The position numbers and the translations under genes were made by a program. Below, in pieces: positions 46,096 through 60,338 of a stretch of 64,000 bases of DNA. The stretch lies in NCBI GenBank assembly GCA_000349905.1, contig KB722743.1, positions 154,791 to 218,790 of the forward strand, in the 5' to 3' direction. Each line of letters starts with the position of its first letter. Position 1 is the stretch's first letter. Source of the stretch: Volvariella volvacea V23. Its lineage: Eukaryota; Basidiomycota; Agaricomycetes; Agaricales; Pluteaceae. The notes under the pieces are model-generated. The model made no database searches. It was not told the DNA's origin and worked only from the letters and a program-made list of their open reading frames with translations.

Positions 46096-47022
46096 ATTTG
46101 TTGTCCGGAAAAATCCTGAATTTTGGCCTCAAATCCGCAAATTCGGACAGACGTGGTCACGTGGTAGTCTATAAAAGGAAATTCGTCAGCGCTGTGTCTG
46201 TTGATGACCTCGGAGGTTCCCCGCGTTCGCCGTCATCCTCCTCTGCCATAACTACGTCCAAAGTCAATTTGTGGTCTGGTTGAAGCAATTACTGTATGTA
46301 TTTCATCCTTGTACATGTCTCACTGGTAACTGTATCTTTAATGGTGCCTCTTTTGCAATGACATCTGCGCCGTGCTACACAGCTTTCCAACGGACAGCCG
46401 CAGTCGATGTTAGGGTCCTAGGAGATCCCTTACAGCTCATGAATGCATCCTCTCCGAGGTGATACACAATGTGGCTCGGCGATGCGTGGGTGTGGAGGTG
46501 ATACTCAAGGTGAGTGAAGGTGCACTGGAATTGTAAGGGTACTAGTTCCATCTCGTCATCGCTGTCATCCTGTGTCGTCGGGACCTAAATATCTTCAGGA
46601 ATAGCATCCTGTAGGCCGTGATCTGCGTGCAGTAGATGCCCCTCACCCCTTCTGCTGCGCGTTTGAATAGAGTTGCTTCATCTGCCATTGCAGTCTCCAT
46701 GGCGGACGATGAGGCTCATAAAGGGGTTGACATTATCGTGAAAATAATCCACCCATGTGCTCAAATTGATTGTCGTACTCAAATTCAGATGGTTTTGCAG
46801 CGGAATGTGGCTCATGGCCCTAATATATCAACTATCAGCACCAATTTGATTGCGAGACGACGAGGCTAAGCGCCGTGTCTCGTGGCCGATCAGGTGCTCA
46901 AATCCGCAAAGGGCGGACAGTCCCCGGACGTGTGCACTGATTTTCAGCCTCAAATCCGCAAATTTTGGACACTCCGAACCACTAATTTTGACCTAAAATC
47001 CGTTAACTCCCGGACAACAAAT
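46096..47022. mobile_element. Non-autonomous DNA element with 13-bp inverted ends
   Basis: The ends ATTTGTTGTCCGG (46,096-46,108) and CCGGACAACAAAT (47,010-47,022) are exact reverse complements. Inside, CTCAAATCCGCAAA occurs three times in the same direction, near 46,126, 46,894 and 46,950, each followed within a few bases by a GGACA word. No transposase frame is seen in the 927 bp. I could not identify a clear target duplication. The element sits between two divergent genes, so it may carry part of their promoters. Confidence 0.6.
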
Positions 47023-47492
47023 GGCGGAAGCTTCCCGGGGCCTAGCACGACGCCCTAGACGAAGACACTTGAATAAGGGTAAGGAAGACCGATAGGAGGA
47101 TACACACGACGACAAAGGCGAAGTTGATAGGGACCACGATGTCCTGAAGGAAGATGCTTGAATGAGGGTAAGGAAAAACGCCCAAAGAATGTGTACGAGG
47201 ATGGAGGAACAAGGGTGGGAAATGGATGCTGTTATTTTACATCCTTTGCCTTTTGATACCCATCGTCTTTAGCCCTCACACCGTCTTCCATGCATCTCTT
47301 CGCAATCGTATCAGCCACGTTCATGAGGTCAAGCACCAGGAGTTTCCCACAAGAACTGCAAGGTCTGAAGCAGCCGTCTCTCTACCAGTACGTGGCACGC
47401 TCAAAGACGTATAAAGAGCTGGTGCGAAAGAAAAAACGGCAAAGTTCCCCATCCTCGCAGCCCCACCTGTCTTAAACGTATCAACCTACAAT

Positions 47493-48540
47493 ATGTCCAC
47501 ACCGATGTCCATGTCCGAGCTCGAGCCAGAGGCAGACATCTCTCAGTCCGAGGAAGAGTCGTCGACATCTGGGGCAAACCTTCATCGTCTTCTCTATATC
47601 TGCAACGCTCTTACCGATGCCTTTTCTCTGCCCCGCTTCGAACGGATTAGACATGCCCGCCTATGGACTTCGACAACGACGGCGAGTGGGACGACGAAGA
47701 ACAAAAGGGACCTGCGATCCACGCTCCCCAGGAGATCAAGGATATCGTCATCGATCAGTTCAGAGTAGAGTGGCTTAATATCTCTGAACCCAGCTGGGAC
47801 TTCTACGCGAAAAACCACATGGTCGGGACCGTGATGTTCGTTCAGCCCCAGATCATCAACGATCAGGAGTATACGTCGGCTCGCATCTCGATGGAGCTTG
47901 GAGCCGAGAAGAAAGTTGTTGCGGTCGTCGGTCAGGAGGTGCGTAGTACTCACATTTCTATACCGACTTGAATCCAATTTGGATTTTCTCGACTAGGATT
48001 GGATGCCCGGCTCCCACTAGTTCCCCGGTGTATACATTCTCAATCTGCTCACTTACGCGACGCCAACCCGCCGTACCGTTCACTACCTTACCTTCCCCGT
48101 CCGCCAAGGCACCACCATTGGGAAGCTCATCAACAAGGTCGTGAAGCTGGACATGCACCACTTCCTATTCCTGCCTTATACCACGGGTGGTCGCTGGAAG
48201 GGGTGTGGTGACCACCTGTACGTCCTCTCCATTCGATTCCCGAGATAATATTGACGCTGTGATTACCTTTCCTCGATCTGCTAGTCTTCACTGCTGGGCC
48301 CTCTTCGTCCGTGAGGGCGACATTACCAGCGAGAACTCCATCGAGAACCCAGATACGCCGCTCTACAACGAGCTCACTTATACCTATATCGAGGGCGGCC
48401 GCAAGACATGGGAGCGTGTTGGCCGCGGGTGGTGGGTCAAGCACAATCCGGAGGAGGACCACCTCACGCCGGAGACCACGTTTGCTGATCGTCGTCCGAC
48501 GTACCTGCTCACCCCCAAGGCCGACGAAGAAGCCACATGA
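47493..48540 (+). CDS. Unrecognised protein, multi-exon
   Basis: I do not recognise this family with confidence. The middle exon gives MDFDNDGEWDDEEQKG, APQEIKDIVIDQFRVEWLN and ISMELGAEKKVVAVVGQE. An intron from GTGCGT (about 47,939) to CACTAG (48,019) leads in frame to FPGVYILNLLTYATPTRRTV, VRQGTTIGKLINKVVKLDMH and LPYTTGGRWKGCGDHL. A second intron (48,220-48,285) leads to HCWALFVREGDITSENS and TYTYIEGGRKTWERVGRGWW. The protein ends KADEEAT at 48,540. The first exon MSTPMSMSELEPEADISQSE (from 47,493) is acidic; its junction to the second is uncertain because no standard donor is clear. No signal peptide or membrane helix. Confidence 0.65.
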
Positions 48541-50244
48541 GTCGGTGACCCTCTATATCGCTGCCGTGTGCTCGTCCCGTCTCTCAAGTCTCCGCTGCCT
48601 CTCGATGATATCTGTATACATGTGTTCCCCCTCCCCCGCTCCTTGGTTTTTCTTTAGCATACTTTTCGTAAAAACCTTCTAAAAAAAATTTCTTGTCTAC
48701 GACTCCCCCCGCTCCGTCCTCATCATCTATGATAGCTAGTTAGCTACTCGCTGACTGCTACTGAACGTTATTGCTGTTGTACGATATCGCTGACGTGGTT
48801 GGTCGTTGCTGGTGTAGTTTGTCTTTGACGTAGTTTGTTGTACGTAGTCTGTCGTTGTCGTTGTCGTATAAAAGTGGGTGAAAAAAACATGGCGTGAACT
48901 AAGAAAGCTTAAGAATTATTATGACTTGATCTCTGCGAATTTTCTACTTTAGCCAAATTGACTCTACTTCGAGCTGCGTCAAGGTAGGTGTTAATCTATC
49001 CTTCAGCTTCGACGGTCTACACTCGGAGGCCCATGAGTACACTATGGGAGCTCGCGAGCCAATCGACTCAGCGTTGCAACTGAAGACTATACGTTTGGCG
49101 ATACACCATATACTTAACGACTATCGATCGGTACTGAGGCCTAGTCATCGTTCGTGTCAATAAGACTAAAGTGACATCTTAAGAGACGAGTAAATGGTCT
49201 CGCTAGGCCCCCCGCACGGACATCCACCAAGGACGTATGGGTGAAAGTCAGCAGCTGGGATCCTGATTCACAAGCCACAGGATGGGTCGCCAGGGTCGTC
49301 AACTACCACCAATAGAATGTGTCTAAGTATGGCAATTACCCAACGCTGGGACTTGATGAGCATCAGGGTCGGGCCGTGAAGAGAACCGACAATGCTCATC
49401 ACTTCAAGGCCTGTTTTCGTAATCTTGAACTTCTCCGTGATGAGTACCGGAGGCAGGATGACCTAAAGGAGTTAAGCTACACACCAGATAGCAGGTGTTT
49501 TCTCTAGCACTCTTGCAAAGCACAACTTAAATCGCTTGCCAATTTTGTCAGCAGCGTCGTCAGAAAAGTTCTCTACCTGTAGAGGACGAACGTGAAACGG
49601 GCAAATGCGCTCGTTCTACGCCTCACGAACATATACCCCTTGCGGAAATCCACAGGCAAAACACTTCTGATATGAATCCTATGAATCCTTAACCCAGACG
49701 AGTTGTGAGCTGACGTGTCAGGTACCCTGTGTGGGTTACAACTTACAAGCCGTTAACAAACAGCCTCCGAGTACGTTATCCCTGAAAACATTCGGGATAA
49801 GGCTAGAAGCGGCATCGTTGAGAAACCCTCAAGTTCAAGCACCACTACCCGGAAATGTATAGGTCGGTATCCCGTAGCATAACCGTAGGCCAAACTTTGG
49901 ATAGTACCATGAGTATTATTCGGCGTTGCTATACCGCCTTGGCCCAAGACCTAGATGCCTGAGCTCTGGACATCAGAAAGTGGAGCAGATGTCCTCAAAA
50001 GAACAAAGTTCCATGTCTATACCGAGTGAGTGTTGATCAGCATTCGTTGTGTCATCTTGCAATCGCAAATGGCTCACGTCACAATATTCATATTTGATAT
50101 AGCGCAATACAACTCCCTTAACTCAAGCGACAACGGAGTTCAAGTTGAGAGAAAATGCCAGCCAAATAATATCAATTTAGAACAGCTGTCAGCAGTAATA
50201 TTGTCACCAGTATCGTATTTACAGCATTAAGTCTTTTTTCTGCC
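48541..50244. other. Spacer with a stray TATA-like region
   Basis: No gene is recognised. GT-rich runs (GTAGTTTGT, GTCGTTGTCGTTGTCG) precede TATAAAA at about 48,868, but no convincing exon follows. An open frame at 49,319-49,507 has no motif. Confidence 0.4.
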
Positions 50245-51823
50245 CTACTTACCACCAAGAACGTTTCCACTTTCTTGGACTAGACGGTTCTTGGCGTTGG
50301 TGAGCGCTTGCTCCCTCTGCTTCAATATTTCCTGGTGTTGATCAAGTCGATCCTCTAATGTCGCAAGGGCCTTCATCTTGTTGCTATGGGGGATCTGTCT
50401 GCACAACCCTCCGAAAGGTATGTGTGAGGACGTACGTCATGTATGTTTTCACCTAATATAGAGGGTGGATGAGAACCCGGCAAATATGACAGAGGCGGCA
50501 AAACAATGACTTACAAAGTCGAGAATTTTCACATATTTTGCTGTGATTTCTATTGTAGCCGAGGTTAGAAAGTAGGCTTACTATTAGACGGCAGAGCTTA
50601 CCATCCGCACCAGACATCCATTCCTCCAACGAGCACTCCCTCCATTTCGCCACTGCCTTTTCGTACTGTTCCATGTAGTCAGACACGAATGAATCCGTAT
50701 CTCTCCCAAGCAGGCCGGACAGCAGGTCGCAATGCCCGTCCTGCGCGTATGGTTGCAGCGTGCCACCGCCCGAGGACTTTGGAGAATGCACGACTAGCGT
50801 TGTGTTCTCATCTTCGTTGGTAGGTGCATTTCGACTTTGTTGAGGTACGCCATTGCCCCGGTTCATCCAATTCTGGTCGAAGTTTTGGGAAGAAACATGC
50901 TGAGCATTCGCCACGCGTCGCTCCTTGTTGTAGATGACTAGAGGCGATGGAGAAGTATCGTGCTGCAAAGCTTTGCCTGTGGCAACCATCGTAGATGGAT
51001 CAAAGGTAAAGTCCTGAGTAGAAGTGAGTCGAAAGGAGTGAAATGAAGGTCGGACTACTACACCCACCTCTACGCCAGATCTAGGCATCTTTGTGGGACG
51101 ATAATGGTTCGCGTAGTCATCCATATCAGAGTTTCGCCTTTTACCATTGATATTCCTTGGAGTAGGCATATCTTGAGGTTGCCCTCCCACGGTACCGTTT
51201 GTATCTGGTTGTATGCGCACGCGTTGAGGACCAGAGAAAGTGCGAACAGCCATAGGAGTTCTTATAGTCGAATGAGCGTTACCCGCATTGAGACTGGGAT
51301 CGAATTGTACATCAGGAGGAGTCTGAGGTTTGGCGAAACTAAGTCCAAGAGCATTGGGTATATGCGTATTTTCCGGGGGTGTCTTGGCTATATGCGCGCT
51401 TTCAGAGGGCTGACCACTAGTAGACATTGACAGGGTGTTGCCAGAGTTCAGCCTTTCGTTAGGCTGGGTGGCCAATAACGAGGCAGCAGGGTTAGAGGCT
51501 TGACGGGGAACTGGAGCAAAGATCTGAGAGTTTGCACGAGTAGCTAGTCGATGATTCAAAGACTGTATCCCAAAGCTAGCAGGTGCAGGTGCAGCAGTAT
51601 CAGGTCGAGGAATAGATAGTCCAGCAGCAGAGTTATTCTCAGCAGGAGCAGTTTGGTGCCGGCTAATTAGATTCCCAATGTTCAGGGGTTCGTGCACGTT
51701 GTTCGGAGCTTTGCTGTGGAGAGGATTCGACGATTCTGGTTGGAATGCCGCCGCGTTATCTTTTCCATTAGTCTTGGTGTCGGGCTTGGTGTTGTTGGGG
51801 ATGAATGGTGTTCGAGCACTCAT
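50245..51823 (-). CDS. Disordered protein with a coiled C-terminus, possibly Ecm11-like
   Basis: The start ATG at 51,823 gives MSARTPFIPNN. The first 350 residues are Ser/Thr/Pro/Asn-rich and probably disordered, with a basic stretch RRNSDMDD-HYRPTKMPR. The C-terminal part is ordered: SFVSDYMEQYEKAVAKWREC, LEEWMSGADEITAKYVKILDF, VKTYMT, IPHSNKMKALATLEDRLDQH and ILKQREQALTNAKNRL. It ends at 50,245. Three short introns near 50,600, 50,510 and 50,420 join in frame. A 54-nt in-frame segment (about 51,015-51,068) has GTGGGT..CTCAG ends and is probably a fourth intron. The C-terminal helices recall the Ecm11 domain of meiotic synaptonemal-complex proteins. This is an impression, not a firm call. 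Confidence 0.55.
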
Positions 51824-52385
51824 GGAGCAGATGGTCAAGGTCGAAGTGATAAGTCACGCTCGCGTCCTGTGACGTTGATTGGCTGGCCGTCACGCCCATC
51901 TGGCCACACGGCAAGGGCCAGCAATAGGCCCGAGGTCAGCCCAAAAGCAGTGTTCGTCCTTCCCTGCGACATGTCATCAAACAGCCTGTAATACTGCACG
52001 CCAAATACCGTAATCCATGATAAGATGCATATCTTTTAAAGTGAGCTCACCTCGACTCATCAACGGGCTGATAGGATCCTTCAATTGGTCTGTCAACGTT
52101 ACCGCCATAGCCACAGTGCCCATTCAAATTGACAGTCTGAATGCTTGATCACGGAGGTTAAAAACTCCGAATTTCTGTTTCTGGTCCTGCTCCAACATTT
52201 GCACAGGAACTGGATCAAGGACTTCAGTGCGAGACATCACTCTGTTGTCATTGATATTTCTGCACCATCATGCATTTCATTCACCTACATTGTATATAAA
52301 CGACTGCTACTATCACCGATTTGAGCAAGTGCTTCCTAGCTCTCCTCATCTTCCCTGCGATTTTTATACTTATTATACTAAAGTC

Positions 52386-52996
52386 ATGAGCACTACTGCA
52401 GGTAAATAGCGCGCTAATTCTATCGCAACCGACAGATATCTGACCATTCTCGGTCAGCGAACCCCGATACTGCTAGCACTACAGGATCCTGCGATTTCAA
52501 ATCCATAGCCTTCAAAGTCAATATCCTTCCTTTTAGCTTAAATGTACGTTACAAAAATGACCCACTCCCCACCATTCTCTAATCTGTTGCACCGTGAATC
52601 ATTGATACAGATCGATGGTAACATTGGCCCGAAAGGTGCCGACTTTAACGCCAGGCTTTACCTGAAAATCGACTTCGCAGAAATGCGAATGATACCCTTC
52701 ATCGACTTTGGCGACCCTCTTATTGTTAATCTAGCGATCACTTCAGCAGACTTGTCGAAGGGCGGAGTTCATGAAAATATTGATAGCGAGGTTGCTGGTG
52801 GATTTGTTAATTATTCCATCAAGGATAAGGATTTGGTGGTTACTTTTGAGATCACACCGAGATTTGGCAGAAGGGACCAAGCGCCATGGCGAGTTTTAGA
52901 CCTAGTATTAGTTCGGTATGTGTTCCTGTTGCATCACAATGACGACAGCTGGCTAACGGTGTTGTGCCTACCCTATGCAGCGTACCAGACCTTTAA
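52386..52996 (+). CDS. Small unrecognised protein, four exons, 131 residues
   Basis: The model is tight: exons 52,386-52,401, 52,485-52,543, 52,611-52,915 and 52,981-52,996, each with GT..AG borders, give 131 residues in one frame. The protein begins MSTTAGSCDFKSIAFKVN and ends VLVRVPDL. It has no signal peptide and alternates hydrophobic and polar residues as a beta-rich fold would (FKVNILPFSLNIDGN, NARLYLKIDFAEM, FVNYSIKDKDLVVTFEITPR). I do not recognise the family. It could be a lectin-like or lipid-binding small beta protein, but nothing in the sequence proves that. Confidence 0.65.
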
Positions 52997-53198
52997 CACG
53001 GCACTGGGTTTCTGTCAATTTGTTTAATATCTGTCTTGATTATGGTACCCGTCCGCCAGTGTATCATTAAGCCGGAACGAACTTCTTTTGAATGTTGTCA
53101 TCACAATGTGGGTTAGATAAGATAAGATAAGATTCCATCACACGCGATCACGATGGGCGTGGCTTGCCCAACTTGAGTTCATCCCAGTACCTTACACC

Positions 53199-54132
53199 AT
53201 GTCTGGAATTTTGAACGTTTGGGTTGTCTCCCCGGACACGCGCTCAGAACGTCGATTAGACCCGCATCTCACCGTTAGTCAACTGAAGGTATAGGGTTCT
53301 CCTCCGCCGTTACACATTTGCTGACTTGAACGCGCTCCGAGGACTAAAGACAAAGCTCGAACCGATCACTGGAATACCGACAGGAAATCAAGTCATCTCA
53401 TTATTCAACGCTGAAAATGATGCGCAGCCTATCACGAGGTTGGACGATGATACAAAGCAGTTGGGCTTCTACGGGTTGCGAGATTGGCAAATGCTGAAGG
53501 TGCGAATAAGCCAAGAATCTATGTATCACCAATGGATATCACGATCTAGGTTGAAGATGCAAACCCATCTACAACGCTTACGGGAAGGTTTGGGGATTAC
53601 TCTCAGGTAGAAAAGTTTGAAATCAGTGAGGAGGCGTATGCGAAACGACAAGGTGGGGCTACATCGCCTGCAATGTTTGATAGCCCTACTTAACATGAGC
53701 AATTGCTCAGATTCTGTTCTTGCTTACAAACAGCAGCACAAGGTTGGCCGCTTCGCCCCAAAAGATCAACATGAAAAAGACGAAAAAGAGTATGACATCC
53801 CAATTGGTGCCCGATGCGAAGTCGAGTCATCAGAACCGGGATTGAGTAAACGAGGCACAGTTCGTTATTACGGATCGACTAAATTCGCCTCCGGGAAATG
53901 GGTCGGCGTTGAATACGACGAACCATTTGGCAAAAATGATGGATCGTAAGCGTAAATTCTCTTCGTCCACGATCGACACGATTTTGACTATCCGCCTTCC
54001 GACGATGGCAGTGTGAATGGAGAGCAGTACTTTTCTTGTCGACAGAACTATGGTGTTTTTGTTCGACCGGACAAGGTGAAGGTTGGCGACTTCCCACCTG
54101 AGGAGCTGAGCCTCGATGAGGAGGAGATATGA
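53199..54132 (+). CDS. TBCB (Alf1-like): Tubulin-folding cofactor B (CAP-Gly protein)
   Basis: Cofactor B binds alpha-tubulin after CCT folding and hands it to cofactor E during heterodimer assembly in the cytosol. Five exons (53,199-53,288, 53,350-53,499, 53,550-53,652, 53,711-53,945 and 54,012-54,132) give 232 residues, the usual length. Residues 1-85 form the ubiquitin-like domain ([43 protein letters not shown]). A helical linker follows ([19 protein letters not shown]). The CAP-Gly domain comes next ([60 protein letters not shown]), with the GKNDG signature intact. The protein ends in the acidic tail ELSLDEEEI, typical of the family and needed for EEY/F-like recognition. It lies 236 bp upstream of CDC48. 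Confidence 0.93.
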
Positions 54133-54368
54133 CTTGCAGTACAATAGGCTATTGTAATCATTAGTTGCTGGAAAATAAGAGAAGGTACGGGAAGGGTTCG
54201 AACTCGGAGATAGCCACGTGCATTATGACTTTGGTCGTGTTGTGTATCATAATCACCTGGACGCGCGTCCCCTCCACACCCTTTGGACTCCTCCCTTCAT
54301 ATACAGCATCCACCACATCCTTCTCCTGCATCTTAACCCCCACATCCATCTTGCCTTAGAAACGAATA

Positions 54369-57715
<3,347 letters not shown>

Positions 57716-58150
57716 TGTTACGGACCGCATAACCGGTCCAATTGTTTTCTTTTTGCTTTCATCTCGTCTCTCTCGCATCATGTACTTAGCTATGGACTTC
57801 AATTTCCTTTCATCTCGTGGACAGTAATTTCCTTTCTGGTACTACATACATGTATATACATGTCCTCTACTATTTCCAGTAGTACCTACGTGTTTCCTCC
57901 ACCGCATACCTACTTCTTTTAGTTGTCTGCCACGTACTCTCCTCCACCCAGTAGTCAGTATATAAGCCATAGCCCTTAGCTTGATTCAACTCAAGCTTAA
58001 CCTCTTGTGTAGCTAGTAGTCTAATATAGAGACTTGCTTCACTCAGCCTCTCACTCACTCGCTCACACCTCCTTCTCTCCACCTCCTGCGACCTTGGAAG
58101 AGTCTAGTCTAGTGTCGATTGAAGTCTAATAGAGAGGCTCAGTTGTAACA
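57716..58150 (+). mobile_element. Solo LTR (435 bp) with 5-bp target duplication
   Basis: The element begins TGTTACGGAC and ends AGTTGTAACA; the tips TGTTAC/GTAACA are inverted. CAAAG flanks it at 57,711-57,715 and 58,151-58,155. Plus orientation is likely: a TATATAAG box lies at about 57,958-57,965, followed by a CT-rich leader (CTCACTCACTCGCTCACACC) expected downstream of an LTR start site. No internal domain exists, so it is a solo LTR, probably Ty3-type by its TGTTACGGACC start. Confidence 0.9.
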
Positions 58151-58533
58151 CAAAGTACATAACTTACTACATCAATAAGAGCATATGATAAAGGTAAAAT
58201 ATGATAAAAGTGTTAAAAGAGGTCACAGAGTATAAATGGCCAGGCCAGACAGATGAACTGACCATCACTGGAGTCAGAGTTCTTTTCTCTATAGATAGCA
58301 ACCATCCAACAACTATTCTGCCACTATTCATTCTTGTTGGAATACTCCTGCTTCAAGAGTAAATTTCACATCTTGTAATTTGTGGAAATTCCAATATGGT
58401 ACTAAATAACATTAATCTTGAATAATTACAAGAGGACTATAAAGTAATTTAAGAGAAGAATACCCTGATATACACTTGCAAAGGATGTAGCAGCTGATTG
58501 GATGATTTCCTGCATACAGGTCCATTTAAAGCT
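58151..58533. other. A+T-rich spacer
   Basis: This is A+T-rich DNA between the solo LTR and the F-box gene. It may contain the 3' end of the F-box gene, but no further exon is clear. Confidence 0.4.
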
Positions 58534-59861
58534 TTAGTAAATGGCAGAGCAACAAATATATACCTTGTAATAACTGACTTCAAAAGAGAATAACCTGATA
58601 AACAGGATGTCTATGTTGGGGCCTGCCTGAGCAAATGACTTGAAACAGGAAATATGCCTTCTACATGAAATGTCTTCTGGGTACAAACACAGAAAGAGCC
58701 TTTTCAAGGAGGGAAAGTAGTTTTCTTCTCTGCTTTCTGCTGCTGCCATCAAATCCACCAATGCCTTCAGATATAGGCCATCCACTGGTTCTCTGACAAA
58801 GCTAAGCTCCTTCAATCTCTTTATAAAGTGCACATTTTGCTTGAGCATGATAACCAGTTCCTTTGGGTAACAATATGAAGATGTGAGGGATGGAAGAAAG
58901 TTGGAATGAATGAGGAATGGAATTCGTTGGAAATCAATCTCATTCTGTGTTGGAGATTGAACCAGAAGTTGTAGCCATTGGATTTTTGGATAGTTGTTGA
59001 GAAAGCAAATAATATCTGGCTTCAATGCAGCATTTGCTATGGCAAATGATAAATTAGTTAATGAAGGAAACTTCATATAGAATATTGTGGGAAGAGCTTT
59101 TATTTCCTGATGGAGTCCAGAGAGATGGATGATGGTAAAGGTCTGATAAAATGATTCAAAAAGAGAATTTGGGAATCTTTTGGATTCAACTGCAAAGGTG
59201 CCATATCAGTAAAGGCTGATGAAAACCTGAGAAATAGGCGCATACAGAGGCAGAATATCTCCTTCAATTCTGTTATAGTAAATCGGGAATCATCCAAAAT
59301 GCTGTTAGTACTTGTTTCATGGCAAAGATGTGCAACTTGGCAACATTCTGCTATTCTTTGCCACAGCTCCCACTGCTGCTCTGGAGTTCCCAAAGGAAAT
59401 TGACCATGAAACTCTACTTCACTAAGGCCAGTCATGTTTTTGACAGCAGGGATAACGGCCGAGATAACCTTCTCCCAAAAATCGGAATACTTGTCATTTT
59501 GAAGGCAAATTCTCTGAATGCAAGAGGCAAGGTAGGGATCCCGATTGAGTAAATCAAATGTGGATATGGAATTTTCGTTTTCTTTCTTGATTCTTAATTC
59601 TCGGTATAAAATTGGCCGGAATGTTTCGAGAAAGGAGAAGGTCAGGCATAACCTATACAATGTGGTTCGGTTGAGGTAAATGGCTATTTCTGCCCAAATT
59701 TCGGGAGGGATAAGCCAGAATTTAGTGCAGAATTTCTTCTGCCTACGCAATTTCCGTAAGAACGAGAACACTGTAGTGAAAGGTGCAACCTCCTGTCTCT
59801 GGTCAGAACGAGCCACACCGGCTAATTGGAACCCGGTCCACGTGGTTCTTCCGGCTATCAA
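58534..59861 (-). pseudogene. F-box protein, frameshifted
   Basis: F-box proteins of mushrooms act as substrate adaptors of SCF ubiquitin ligases, usually with an LRR-like C-terminal half. The upstream frame has the F-box IPPEIWAEIAIYLNRTTLYRLCLTF (near 59,690), then FRPILYRELRI, MTGLSEVEFHGQFPLGT and QQWELWQRIAECC. Around 59,195 (LNPKDSQ) the frame leaves the conserved path. One base more in the AAAA run would continue as RFPNSLFESFYQTF, HLSGLHQEIKALP and KFPSLTNLSFAIANAALKPD, running on to 58,534. No ATG begins the upstream frame: the codon at 59,861 is TTG, and an upstream exon is not evident. The region is A+T-rich compared with its neighbours. Either a pseudogene or a local sequence error explains the break. 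Confidence 0.6.
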
Positions 59862-60338
59862 AGCACTCGGAATCTGCTGAAAGACGGCTTTATTTATTGG
59901 TTTCCATTTGAAAACTTATAAACACCCTCGAAAGCTTGTTCTATTCCTTCTCTCCTTTCGCCCTCACATCTCATTTGCTTCTCGTACTGCTCAAGTTTCT
60001 GGACCATCAAACTCGAGCTGCAAACCAGAATACAAGATTCCGAAGGATTCCGACTGCAAGAAAGGCCCAGGAGCTCGAAGCATTCGTCATAGGCCCAGGA
60101 GCTCCACGATAACTCCAAGACCCTATAACACGACTCAGGGGGAGGGAATTAGGGACCAAAAATTTAGCGGGACCGCTATTGGGTATTGATTGGTTATTGG
60201 GTGCTCTTGCTTATCGCTCCCACCAGCACCTTATCTTTCCATCGCCCACCTACGTTCATTGGTCGCGGTGCGGAAGTGCATATACGAAGGACCCGGAGTA
60301 CTAGTTACACTACTCCACGACGCACAACACTACTTGAG
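59862..60338. other. Spacer upstream of the acyltransferase
   Basis: This is shared upstream DNA of the F-box gene (minus) and the acyltransferase (plus). No exon is recognised. AGGAGCTC repeats (CAGGAGCTC at about 60,068 and 60,087) are the only local duplication. Confidence 0.4.

Noticed and set aside
47958..48161. Minus-strand frame at the unknown gene
   Set aside because: The plus strand gives exons that splice in frame on both sides, so the minus frame is a shadow.
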